This document shows, piece after piece, positions 35,501 to 43,118 of a stretch of 64,000 nucleotides of DNA; position 1 is the stretch's first letter, and every line of letters starts with the position of its first letter. The translations under genes and the position numbers were made by a program. The stretch lies in the NCBI GenBank assembly GCA_001800905.1, contig MGWH01000006.1, positions 271,599-335,598 of the forward strand, read 5' to 3'. The notes beneath the pieces are model-generated. The model did not search any database. It was not told the DNA's origin and was given only the letters and a program-made list of their open reading frames with translations. Source of the DNA: Flavobacteria bacterium GWA2_35_26. Lineage in GTDB: Bacteria > Bacteroidota > Bacteroidia > Flavobacteriales > Flavobacteriaceae.

Positions 35501-37048
35501 ATTAAAATCAAAGTGATTCTCTTTTTTAGACCAATCCATCAATCCATAAAAAATCATATTTAAATTAGGATCAGCAACCGAAACTTTTCCTTGGTAAATT
35601 GGCATTTTAAAATTTCCATTTACCTCAATATTGGAATAGGGATAGGCGTTAAAATCTAGTTTAGAAACCTTCCCATTAATTTTAGTATTCAAAAATTTCT
35701 CGGTAAATCCGATTCCATCAATTGCAATATCTAAACTTACCTTACCTAAATCTTTTTCAGACACAAAGGTTCCTAAATCAAATTGATCTAAAATTACGTT
35801 ACCAACATAAGAGGCTTTATCAATAAAATCAATGGATTGCATTACAAAATTAGATTTCACATTTCCTAAAGCGGTGCGCATTGTAAAATCAGCATCGATA
35901 AATTTAGTAGTCAATTCCGTTTTTCCTGCCAAATTGAATTGGCCTAATTTTTTCAAATTCAAAGGCAATGTCTTGCCCAACACATTTGGCAATAAACGTA
36001 CAAGATCATTATAGCTAGACGAAAGAGTACTAAACTTTCCTTTCATATAAAATTCCTTTCCTGTATCGGGAAACAAATTTTTAAATCGGATAGCGCCAAT
36101 CATTTTGCTTTTATTCGAACTTACTAAATTGATTTGGCTGACCTTTAAATTATTTAACGGCCCTAGTGCATTGGCTTTCAAATAAAAAAAATGGTTTTTA
36201 CCCAATTCTTTGTAAAAACAACGAATGTCATTTGAGGCCAAGCTGGAAGAGGATAATTGTACATCAAATTGCACTTTATTATTGAAATCGGAAAAGTCTT
36301 CGATCGCATAATTTAATGCAACATTGGCCTTGATTTGGGAGTTTTCTTTAGTTTGTGCGTCTAACTTAGTTAGTTTTAGTTGTTTTTTGGTATAACTCAA
36401 TAATCCACTTAGTTTTTTTACATATACACCACGATGATCTAAAAATGACATTTTCAGAATCGAAGTAGTCACATCAGGACCATACAATTTAAAATCAGTA
36501 AGCTGAATATTCAGTTTAGTAAAATCGACGTCTTTGGGTACTACTCGATTTTCATCGGTCAAAATAAAATGTCCTTTGGTAATTTTAGCTTCTTTGGCAG
36601 TCAATAAAAAATGTTTATCCGTAGCCGTAGTATCTTGCCCAAAGGCATTAATAAAAACATCTAAATTGGTTAGCTTTTCTTTTTTGTAGGTTTTAAGATT
36701 GAATAATACACCATCCAAATGCAATTCACTAAAAATCAAATCACCATCCAGCAATTTCTTTCCATCTAAAATGGAAGTCTTGATCCGATTACTGTAAATT
36801 AAAGTATCTTGATGATGATCTCTGATCAATACATTTTTGAATTTTACTCCGCCAAAAGGAGAAATCGCCACCTCGTCTATGCTAATATCAGTTCCGAAGT
36901 CGTCATTAATCGAAGTCATCACGTATTTCGCAATGCTAGTTTGCACCACAGGCAAGCTAAGTGCAATGCCTAGAATCAGCAAAAACAGGAGGAATCCTAT
37001 TAGCGAATACGATACTATTTTTTTGACGTTTTTGATACGGCTACTAAT
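32546..37048 (-). CDS. tamB: TamB-like translocation and assembly module / AsmA-type giant protein (5' end uncertain)
   Basis: TamB-family proteins bridge the inner and outer membranes with a long beta-taco and move phospholipids or help assemble outer-membrane proteins. About 1480-1500 residues are almost entirely beta-strand repeats, with the conserved C-terminal DUF490 region (EGTYNFRTTGINKRFTVKKGGSI..., YLLSTGSFLSSEG, FIGNVELLWRLNEEGTL). The first residues after a conventional TTG at 36980-36982 (LLILGIALSLPVV) begin in the middle of the membrane anchor. The in-frame upstream codons to 37048 encode a basic stretch and the rest of the helix (IKNVKKIVSYSLIGFLLFLL), but contain no ATG, GTG or TTG; a stop lies at 37049-37051. 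I give the extended limit and infer a non-standard start. The neighbour tsaD is divergent. Confidence 0.82.
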   Translation of the reverse strand: MSSRIKNVKKIVSYSLIGFLLFLLILGIALSLPVVQTSIAKYVMTSINDDFGTDISIDEVAISPFGGVKFKNVLIRDHHQDTLIYSNRIKTSILDGKKLLDGDLIFSELHLDGVLFNLKTYKKEKLTNLDVFINAFGQDTTATDKHFLLTAKEAKITKGHFILTDENRVVPKDVDFTKLNIQLTDFKLYGPDVTTSILKMSFLDHRGVYVKKLSGLLSYTKKQLKLTKLDAQTKENSQIKANVALNYAIEDFSDFNNKVQFDVQLSSSSLASNDIRCFYKELGKNHFFYLKANALGPLNNLKVSQINLVSSNKSKMIGAIRFKNLFPDTGKEFYMKGKFSTLSSSYNDLVRLLPNVLGKTLPLNLKKLGQFNLAGKTELTTKFIDADFTMRTALGNVKSNFVMQSIDFIDKASYVGNVILDQFDLGTFVSEKDLGKVSLDIAIDGIGFTEKFLNTKINGKVSKLDFNAYPYSNIEVNGNFKMPIYQGKVSVADPNLNMIFYGLMDWSKKENHFDFNIAIDNANLNKLHFTNDSISILKGDIVVQASGNSADNLSGNVFVNRTTYTNSKSTYYFDDFAINSSFDSANKRTITVNSPDIVEGKIEGKYKFNQLQQLIENSLGSLYANYKPNKVEKGQFLNFDFSINNKIVEVLFPKVSIGSNTKLSGTINSDKNEFKLNFNSPQIVASENTLDNVRVNVDNKNPLYNAFIEMDSIKCKYYKIRDFSLINVTMKDSLFVRTEFKGGNKGEDFFNLNLYHTINKENKNVVGISKSEIKFKDYLWFLNENDTQDNRIVFDKDLKEFTIEDIVLSHENQRIELLGKLRGSKYKDLKLSFKDVNLNKITPEDDLFVFDGNINGAVNFKQDNAIYRPTASLAIDQLQLNKTNLGVLQFDIEGDQSLSNFAISSTINNNGFESFNAGGNLAIQNNETLLDLRVKFDEFKLATLSSVGGEILTNIRGLVSGNATIQGNVNSPEINGRLYLDKAGMSIPYIGVDYELAPRTIVDVTDEKFLFRNNSLTDIKYGTKGLLNGNIEHKNFSNWKLDLAVASKRFLALDTKDKDDAAYFGTAFINGSATINGLTNNLKIVVDAKSEKGTSIKIPINNSESVSENSFLHFVTAKEKFNLQKGIIEKVRDYNGLELEFDFNITPDAEVEVILDRNSGHGMKGKGNGSLLFKINTLGKFNMWGDFQAYEGTYNFRTTGINKRFTVKKGGSISWDGNPLKAQLNLEAVYKTTANPSLLIDNSSFNKKVPVEVVIGIRGDLMSPDPDFNIEFPTVSSVLKSEIQTKLYDKEVRQTQALYLLSTGSFLSSEGMSQSDLSGSLFETATGLLGNVIKSEDEKFNVGINVVGADRRLGKETDGRFEASISSKINERITINGKFGVPFGGINQTAFIGNVELLWRLNEEGTLNGRIFNKENDINYIGQGIGYTQGLGFTYEVDFDTFKELIQKMFKKKRVILTIPAEYLDQDSDMTPEFIQFSTSKKSTKEQPKQNREGRVPEED

Positions 37049-37172
37049 TTAATTTTTTGAAACTCTAATTTGCCTTCGCAAAGGGGATGCTTTAAATAAA
37101 AATTCTTTAATTTTGGCTACTTTCTTAAACAGATATAGAACGCCAAATATAATTTAAAATTCGCGCTTTTTT

Positions 37173-38195
37173 ATGCAAAATTCCGAGGTTTTTATTCTTG
37201 CCATCGAAAGTTCGTGCGACGATACAGCAGCTGCCGTTTTACATAACGACAAAGTACTGTCAAATGTTGTTGCCAATCAGTTGATTCACAATCAATATGG
37301 CGGTGTTGTTCCTGAACTTGCTTCAAGAGCACACCAACAAAATATTGTTCCTGTTATCGATGCTGCACTGCGAAAAGCAAATATACAAAAAGAACAACTG
37401 TCGGCAATTGCTTTCACTCAAGGTCCTGGACTAATGGGTTCGTTGTTAGTGGGAAGTTCTTTTGCAAAATCACTAGCCATGGCTTTGCAAATTCCATTAA
37501 TCGCAGTGAATCATATGCACGCTCATATTTTAGCTCATTTTATTGACGAAGAAGGATTTGACAAACCGGAGTTTCCTTTCCTGGCATTAACCATTAGCGG
37601 TGGGCACACCCAAATTGTTCGTGTCGATGGTTTTTTTAATATGACGATTATTGGAGAAACCACAGATGATGCTGTCGGCGAGGCTTTTGACAAAAGTGCT
37701 AAAATACTTGGTCTTCCCTATCCTGGCGGACCTTTGGTAGACAAATATGCGCAATTAGGAAATCCAAAAGCCTTTGCGTTTACCAAACCTAAAGTACCCG
37801 GATTGGATTTTAGTTTCTCAGGATTAAAAACTGCTATTTTGTATTTTATCCAAAAGAAACAATTGGAAAACCCGAATTTTATCGAAGAAAACACCAACGA
37901 TATTTGCGCTTCCATTCAACATACCATCATTGAAATTTTGATGGATAAATTGAAACTGGCTGTCAAAGAGACTGGAATCAAACAAATTGCCATTGGCGGA
38001 GGTGTTTCTGCTAATTCCGGAATACGCGCCACTTTAAAAGAGGCAGAAAAAAAATACGGATGGAAAACTTTCATTCCTAAGTTTGAATACACCACCGATA
38101 ATGCTGCAATGATTGGAATTGTAGGTTATCAAAAGTTTTTATCTGAACATTTCGAAACGGCATCTGTAGTTTCGAAAGCACGAATTCAATTTTAA
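37173..38195 (+). CDS. tsaD: tRNA N6-adenosine threonylcarbamoyltransferase TsaD
   Basis: It transfers the threonylcarbamoyl group to A37 of ANN-decoding tRNAs. The 340 residues have the Kae1/Qri7 family signatures: LAIESSCDDTAAAV at the N-terminus, GGVVPELASRAHQ, the iron-binding HMHAH near 113, ALTISGGHTQIV, VGEAFDKSAKILGLPYPGG and GGVSANSGIR. The start MQNSEVFILAIESSCD is standard. It begins a plus-strand run with rsmE 4 bases downstream. Confidence 0.98.
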   Translation: MQNSEVFILAIESSCDDTAAAVLHNDKVLSNVVANQLIHNQYGGVVPELASRAHQQNIVPVIDAALRKANIQKEQLSAIAFTQGPGLMGSLLVGSSFAKSLAMALQIPLIAVNHMHAHILAHFIDEEGFDKPEFPFLALTISGGHTQIVRVDGFFNMTIIGETTDDAVGEAFDKSAKILGLPYPGGPLVDKYAQLGNPKAFAFTKPKVPGLDFSFSGLKTAILYFIQKKQLENPNFIEENTNDICASIQHTIIEILMDKLKLAVKETGIKQIAIGGGVSANSGIRATLKEAEKKYGWKTFIPKFEYTTDNAAMIGIVGYQKFLSEHFETASVVSKARIQF

Positions 38196-38199
38196 AATT

Positions 38200-38907
38200 A
38201 TGCAATTATTCTATAATGCCACAATAAACGAAGCTACAGAAACCTTTACTTTTGATAGAGAAGAAAGTAAACATATTATTAAAGTGTTGCGTAAAAAGGA
38301 TGAAGATATATTATTTGTAACTAATGGTTTAGGTTTTTTATTTACAACAAAAATTATCTTGGCTTCCGATTCAAAATGCACCGTACAAATTGTATCATTT
38401 GAAAAAGCTACGCCAGCACCTTTCCAATTACATTTAGCTGTCGCGCCAACCAAAATGAACGACCGTTACGAATGGTTTTTGGAAAAAGCAACTGAAATTG
38501 GCATTCAAGAAATCACACCTATTCTGTGTGATCGTTCAGAAAGAAAAGTAGTTAATACCGATCGTTTTGAAAAAATTATTCTTTCAGCAATGAAACAATC
38601 GAACGCTTTGTATTTGCCCAAACTGAATCCAGCAATTTCATTCAAAGAATTTGTAAAACAAAAAAAAGGAGGTCTTCAGCTTATTGCTCATTGCGAAGAA
38701 ACCGGTAAGAAAACATTAAAAGCTGTTTTAGAACCTAATACTGATGTTACCTTATTAATCGGTCCGGAAGGTGATTTTTCTGAAAAAGAAATCGCATTAG
38801 CAATGGAACAAAATTACATTCCTGTTACCTTAGGTAATACAAGACTTCGCACTGAAACTGCAGCTGTTGTAGCCTGTCATAGCGTGGTATTCTTTAATGA
38901 GAATTAA
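38200..38907 (+). CDS. rsmE: 16S rRNA (uracil(1498)-N3)-methyltransferase
   Basis: RsmE methylates N3 of U1498 in 16S rRNA using SAM. The 235-residue SPOUT protein has the N-terminal PUA-like part (HIIKVLRKKDEDIL) and the trefoil-knot motifs LLIGPEGDFSEKEI and LGNTRLRTETAAVVA. It starts 4 bases after tsaD and ends 5 bases before the next RNA methylase gene, so the three form one transcript devoted to RNA modification. Confidence 0.96.
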   Translation: MQLFYNATINEATETFTFDREESKHIIKVLRKKDEDILFVTNGLGFLFTTKIILASDSKCTVQIVSFEKATPAPFQLHLAVAPTKMNDRYEWFLEKATEIGIQEITPILCDRSERKVVNTDRFEKIILSAMKQSNALYLPKLNPAISFKEFVKQKKGGLQLIAHCEETGKKTLKAVLEPNTDVTLLIGPEGDFSEKEIALAMEQNYIPVTLGNTRLRTETAAVVACHSVVFFNEN

Positions 38908-38912
38908 ACTAA

Positions 38913-39425
38913 ATGCAACTTACTCACGAAAATACTCAGTTTGAAAAAAGATGTTTCCCAATCACCTTGGTGTGTGATCATATCTATTTTCAACAAAACT
39001 TAGGCTCATTGTTCCGAATTGGAGAAGCTTTTGGAATTGAGAAAATTATTTTCATTGGTAAGGACATTCCATTGACTCCAAGAAAAATCAATAAAACTTC
39101 TCGAAGTACTCATTTACAAATTCCACACAGTATAGTAGAAGAAACGACTGAAGCTATCTCATTATTACAAAAAGAAGAATACCACATTATTGCATTAGAA
39201 ATTACAAGTACAAGTAGTCCTATTCAACAATTGATGGTTCCTAAAAACAAAAAAATTGCATTGATAATTGGTAATGAAATTGAGGGTGTTAGTGCCTCTC
39301 TATTGGCTATTGCCAACCAAATTTCACATATTACCATGTATGGCAACAACAGCAGTATGAATGTGGTTCAAGCCACTAGTATTGCACTGTATGAAATTAG
39401 TAATCAAATGAATGAAATACCTTAA
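38913..39425 (+). CDS. SpoU/TrmH-family RNA methyltransferase
   Basis: A SAM-dependent 2'-O-ribose methyltransferase of the SpoU class, 170 residues and hence a minimal SPOUT domain without an RNA-binding extension. It has NLGSLFRIGEAFGIEKI (motif 1 with the catalytic Arg), ALIIGNEIEGVSASLL (motif 2) and MYGNNSSMNVVQATSIALYE (motif 3). The target (tRNA Gm18, as for TrmH/TrmL, or rRNA) cannot be decided. It sits 5 bases after rsmE. Confidence 0.92.
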   Translation: MQLTHENTQFEKRCFPITLVCDHIYFQQNLGSLFRIGEAFGIEKIIFIGKDIPLTPRKINKTSRSTHLQIPHSIVEETTEAISLLQKEEYHIIALEITSTSSPIQQLMVPKNKKIALIIGNEIEGVSASLLAIANQISHITMYGNNSSMNVVQATSIALYEISNQMNEIP

Positions 39426-39430
39426 TTGAA

Positions 39431-39460
39431 TTGATTTTTTTGAATCTTTTCCTATCTTTA
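39431..39460 (+). promoter_or_regulatory. Promoter of the AI-2E-family permease gene
   Basis: TTG at 39431-39433, 19 bases, TATCTTTA at 39453-39460 (one mismatch to TAnnTTTG), 35 bases upstream of the ATG. Confidence 0.55.
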
Positions 39461-39495
39461 TAACATAATGTCAGTTTATTAAATCCAATTCATAA

Positions 39496-40587
39496 ATGAT
39501 TACATCTAAAACAATTGCAAGCGGAATTCTAAGATCGATTGGTTTCTTGATACTTATTGGAATATCGCTCTTTTTCATATACCAAATTCAGGCTGTAATT
39601 GTGTACTTAATTGTTTCATTAATTCTCACGCTTATTGGCAAACCAATCATGAGTTTTTTAAAAACCAGATTGCGATTTCCTAATACATTAGCTACCATAA
39701 CTACATTAATTTTCTTTTTTCTACTAATCATAGGGTTTATTTCGTTGTTTATCCCTTTGATTTTATCACAAAGCGAAAGTTTGTCTCTACTCAACACCGC
39801 CGAAATTGAACAAAACATCAATCAGCTAATTCATCAAATTGCAGTGTTCTTAGACAATCACAATGTAGATTCTGCGCGTTTTTTAAAAGAAACCAATATC
39901 AGTTCGAAAATTGACTTCAATTTTGTACCGCAATTATTGAATACTATTCTCAATACCATTAGCAGTTTTGGCGTTGGATTAGCCTCTGTGTTTTTTATCA
40001 CTTTTTTCTTTTTGAAAGATAAGGCATACTTTATTGAAAACTTAAAACTCCTAATCCCCGACTCACACGAAGCTCCTATCATTAATTCATTGGATAAAAT
40101 TAATCACTTACTGTCGCGCTACTTTATTGGTTTGTTACTACAACTGGGAATCGTGTTTATTTTGTACCTAATTGTATTGTCCATTTTTGGAATTTCAAAT
40201 GCCTTCATCATTGCTTTTTTGTGTGCGGTTCTCAATATCATCCCTTATATCGGACCGCTGATTGCTTCAATAATAGCAGCTGTTTTAACCATGATCAGCC
40301 ATTTAGGAAATGACTTCCAAACCGAAACCTTGCCCATTACTATTTATATTCTGATCGGATTTTGGATCGTACAACTTATTGATAACAATCTTTCCCAACC
40401 GATTATTTTTTCGAAAAGTGTGAGCTCGCATCCTTTAGAAATTTTCTTAGTAATCTTAATTGCTGGATTTCTTTCTGGCATAGTAGGAATGGTAATCGCC
40501 GTGCCTTTGTACACTATTTTGAAAGTGATTGGAAAAGAATTTTTTCCAAATAATGTGGTAATCCAATTATTAACTAAAAACATTTAG
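39496..40587 (+). CDS. AI-2E family transporter (PerM/YdiK-like)
   Basis: A polytopic inner-membrane protein of 363 residues with eight hydrophobic segments. Family hallmarks are the N-terminal paired helices, the FLKDKAYFIENL loop after TM4, LLQLGIVFILYLIVLSIFGI, the LCAVLNIIPYIGPLIA motif and DNNLSQPIIFSKSVSSHPLEIFLVILIAGFLSGIVGMVIAVP. Members export autoinducer-2 or act as Na+(Li+)/H+ antiporters; which applies here is unknown. Its own promoter is at 39431, and the methyltransferase gene follows after 2 bases. Confidence 0.93.
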   Translation: MITSKTIASGILRSIGFLILIGISLFFIYQIQAVIVYLIVSLILTLIGKPIMSFLKTRLRFPNTLATITTLIFFFLLIIGFISLFIPLILSQSESLSLLNTAEIEQNINQLIHQIAVFLDNHNVDSARFLKETNISSKIDFNFVPQLLNTILNTISSFGVGLASVFFITFFFLKDKAYFIENLKLLIPDSHEAPIINSLDKINHLLSRYFIGLLLQLGIVFILYLIVLSIFGISNAFIIAFLCAVLNIIPYIGPLIASIIAAVLTMISHLGNDFQTETLPITIYILIGFWIVQLIDNNLSQPIIFSKSVSSHPLEIFLVILIAGFLSGIVGMVIAVPLYTILKVIGKEFFPNNVVIQLLTKNI

Positions 40588-40589
40588 AC

Positions 40590-41771
40590 TTGGATTTAGC
40601 TATTTTAAATCCTAGTGTTCAGGAATTCATTCAAAAGCAAATCGGAGCATCGGTAGCGGCATTAGCGTTACAAAAAAATCCGTTTCCAGAAGTTGAATGG
40701 ATTGCTATTTTGAACCAAATTGAAGCCAAAACAAAAGCAAAAGATAAATTACCCACTTGGTTTAACACGACTAATATTATCTATCCCTCGAAGATTTCGG
40801 TGGAGCAAACTTCTTCGGAAAGTACCGCCCAATACAAATCAGGTCTGATAGCCGGTAAAAGTCTCATTGACTTATCGGGCGGATTTGGCGTGGACGATTA
40901 TTACTTTGCCAAACAATTTGAAACCCTAACCCATTGCGAAATCAATTCGGATTTGTCAGCAATTGTAAAGCATAATTTTGAGCAATTAGGCGTTACCAAT
41001 ATTGACTGTATCCCAGGAGATAGCCAAGCGACTCTTTCAACACTTTCAACAAAATGGGATTGGATGTACATCGATCCGTCTAGGCGCAACGATGCTAAAG
41101 GCAAAGTATTCATGCTTGCGGACTGCCTACCCAATGTCCCTGAGAATTTAGATTTCTATTTTAATAAATCAAAAGCCATTTTAATTAAGACTGCACCCTT
41201 ATTAGATCTTGCAGCTGGACTTTCAGAATTGCAAAATGTAAAAGCAATTCATATTGTGGCTTTGGAAAACGAAGTGAAAGAATTACTTTGGGAATTGCAC
41301 AAAAATTACTCTGACGAGATCATTATCAAAACCGTTAATATCAGTAAAGAAGCGAATGCTACTTTTGAATTTAATCTTAACGAAGAAGGTGTCGAAGCGA
41401 GTTATTCGTTACCAAAACGCTATTTATACGAGCCTAATAGTGCCATTATGAAATCAGGCGGATTCAACGAAGTGGGCGTTTTTTACCAATTGGATAAATT
41501 ACACAAGCATTCGCATTTGTACACTTCGAATGATTTAATTGATTTTCCAGGACGTGTGTTTGAAATACTACACAACATACCCTACTCAAAAAAAGAAATC
41601 AAAACACATCTTGAAAACACTAAACACAATATTACCACACGTAACTTTCCCGAAACGGTTGAAGTTATTCGTAAAAAATGGAAAATTAAAGAAGGAGGAA
41701 ATTCCTATTGTTTTTGTACAACCGATATGAAAAATGATAAAATAGTTTTACTTTGCACCAAAATAAAATAA
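40590..41771 (+). CDS. Class I SAM-dependent methyltransferase, THUMP-like domain protein
   Basis: The 393-residue protein starts with a TTG (MDLAILNPSVQEF) two bases after the preceding stop. A SAM-binding motif, LIDLSGGFGVDDYYFA, lies near residue 90, an acidic strand-2 end in CEINSDL, and DPSRRND near 155, which is the catalytic-site DPxR seen in this family. The C-terminal third is the region called THUMP-like. Such proteins are assumed to methylate RNA; the target is not known. I see no Cys-based chemistry. It continues the run begun by the permease. Confidence 0.88.
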   Translation: MDLAILNPSVQEFIQKQIGASVAALALQKNPFPEVEWIAILNQIEAKTKAKDKLPTWFNTTNIIYPSKISVEQTSSESTAQYKSGLIAGKSLIDLSGGFGVDDYYFAKQFETLTHCEINSDLSAIVKHNFEQLGVTNIDCIPGDSQATLSTLSTKWDWMYIDPSRRNDAKGKVFMLADCLPNVPENLDFYFNKSKAILIKTAPLLDLAAGLSELQNVKAIHIVALENEVKELLWELHKNYSDEIIIKTVNISKEANATFEFNLNEEGVEASYSLPKRYLYEPNSAIMKSGGFNEVGVFYQLDKLHKHSHLYTSNDLIDFPGRVFEILHNIPYSKKEIKTHLENTKHNITTRNFPETVEVIRKKWKIKEGGNSYCFCTTDMKNDKIVLLCTKIK

Positions 41772-41773
41772 CC

Positions 41774-42340
41774 ATGAAAAACGCAGTTGCAATCGCTTTC
41801 TTTTTGATCAGTTTTGTCACATTGGCACAAAAACCATGTGAATACACCACTAACGTAACCGATTCTATTGGCACTTATAAATCGACCAAAGAATACATGA
41901 TTGCTGAGAAAAACTTTGGAGAAACTGCTAGCTATATTTTCTTTTCATTAGCAGTTGCCGATGGAATGCCTTTATTAAACGTTCAGTTGATTCAAAAAAG
42001 TAAAGGATTTATGAAAGCCAATTGTTTTGACAAAAATTCTAAATTATTTTTACAATTAAACAATGGGAAAGTAGTAACGTTAATCCATATTGATCAGGAA
42101 AACTGTGGGTCGATGCTTCGCGATGACAAAGGATTTGACAACCGATTAACACCCGGAACTTTTATGTTTATGAAAGATAGCTTTGACGAATTGAAAAAAT
42201 CTCCGGTTTCTATGATGCGAATCAAATACTTAACCGATACAGAGGATTATGTGCTAAAAAAACAATTCACATCGGAATTGAATAATGAAGTATACGAACC
42301 TGAAACCTACTTTATTCAGAATATTGACTGTGCCAAATAA
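41774..42340 (+). CDS. Secreted hypothetical protein
   Basis: Not recognised. The 188-residue product starts MKNAVAIAFFLISFVTLAQ, a clear signal peptide ending at LAQ, so it is periplasmic or secreted. An upstream in-frame ATG at 41753 lies inside the preceding gene and would spoil the signal peptide. The mature part has three cysteines (KPCEYTT, KANCFDK, ENCGSML) plus a C-terminal IDCAK, four in all, which may form disulfides; no catalytic motif is visible. It begins 2 bases after the methyltransferase stop and ends 16 bases before the convergent dipeptidase. Confidence 0.85.
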   Translation: MKNAVAIAFFLISFVTLAQKPCEYTTNVTDSIGTYKSTKEYMIAEKNFGETASYIFFSLAVADGMPLLNVQLIQKSKGFMKANCFDKNSKLFLQLNNGKVVTLIHIDQENCGSMLRDDKGFDNRLTPGTFMFMKDSFDELKKSPVSMMRIKYLTDTEDYVLKKQFTSELNNEVYEPETYFIQNIDCAK

Positions 42341-42356
42341 TCCATTCTAAAGTCAA

Positions 42357-42986
42357 CTATTCACATAGCCATTTGGCATTGGAAACTTTCTCTTTAGACG
42401 CATTTTTTAAGTTGTAATGCCACCACTCGGAATCAAAGGAAACAAAGCCGCTTTTTTGCATGATTCTTTTGAGAAGTAATCTATTTTCCTTCACTTCATC
42501 TGGAAGATTGTCAAAATAATGACCTGCTTCGGGACCGAAAAAATCAAATGAAGTACCCATATCTAGTTCTTTTCCATCAGCATCGACTATAGTAATATCG
42601 ACCGCACCCCCTCTGTTATGAATAGATCCTTTGGCAGGATCGGCAACATACTCGGGATTGGAAACGATTTTCCACATTCTTTTTTGGATATCCAAAGGAC
42701 GGTAACAATCAAATAGTTGAATACGATATCCTTTTCTCATGAACTTAGTATTGGCTTTAACCAAGGCTTTGACTGTTTGTAAGCGCAAAAAACATTCGGC
42801 ACAATCGTATACTTTTGCTTTCAAGAAATTGTCTTCTGTAGCATATTTCATATCATAGACAAAGTCAGTACTATAGTCTTTCAGTTTCACAAAAGTCGTG
42901 TCAGCAATTGCTTCTTTTTGCTGTGAATAGACTGATGAAGTACATAAAAATAAAACCAATAGTAAAAAAGAGTAATTCAATCGCAT
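42357..42986 (-). CDS. D-alanyl-D-alanine dipeptidase, M15D (VanX/DdpX-like)
   Basis: A zinc dipeptidase that hydrolyses D-Ala-D-Ala, used in murein recycling or nutrition. The 209 residues include a signal peptide ending near VYSQ, so it acts in the periplasm. Zinc motif SIHNRGGAVDIT (SxHxxGxAxD) is near residue 122 and the catalytic EWWH near 190. The C-rich DCAECFLR stretch near 62 is unusual but common in secreted flavobacterial forms. No vanHA-type genes flank it, so there is no sign of a vancomycin resistance cluster. Confidence 0.93.
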   Translation of the reverse strand: MRLNYSFLLLVLFLCTSSVYSQQKEAIADTTFVKLKDYSTDFVYDMKYATEDNFLKAKVYDCAECFLRLQTVKALVKANTKFMRKGYRIQLFDCYRPLDIQKRMWKIVSNPEYVADPAKGSIHNRGGAVDITIVDADGKELDMGTSFDFFGPEAGHYFDNLPDEVKENRLLLKRIMQKSGFVSFDSEWWHYNLKNASKEKVSNAKWLCE

Positions 42987-43072
42987 CGCATTATTTTGAT
43001 CAATTATGGCTTAAAAGTATTTCTTTTTTTTGACTCTTTTAAAACTCTGCAATTAAATTTGAATTCGTTAAA

Positions 43073-43101
43073 TTGTAACCCAATAGAAAATATTATTTTT
43101 G
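43073..43101 (+). promoter_or_regulatory. Promoter of the thioredoxin-fold protein gene
   Basis: TTG at 43073-43075, 18 bases, TATTTTTG at 43094-43101, a full consensus match 17 bases upstream of the ATG. Confidence 0.7.
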
Positions 43102-43118
43102 ACTAAAATTAATTCGCT

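Noticed and set aside
42357..42986. VanX-like gene as part of a glycopeptide resistance cluster.
   Set aside because: It has a signal peptide and no vanH, vanA, vanR or vanS neighbours, so a housekeeping or recycling role is more likely.
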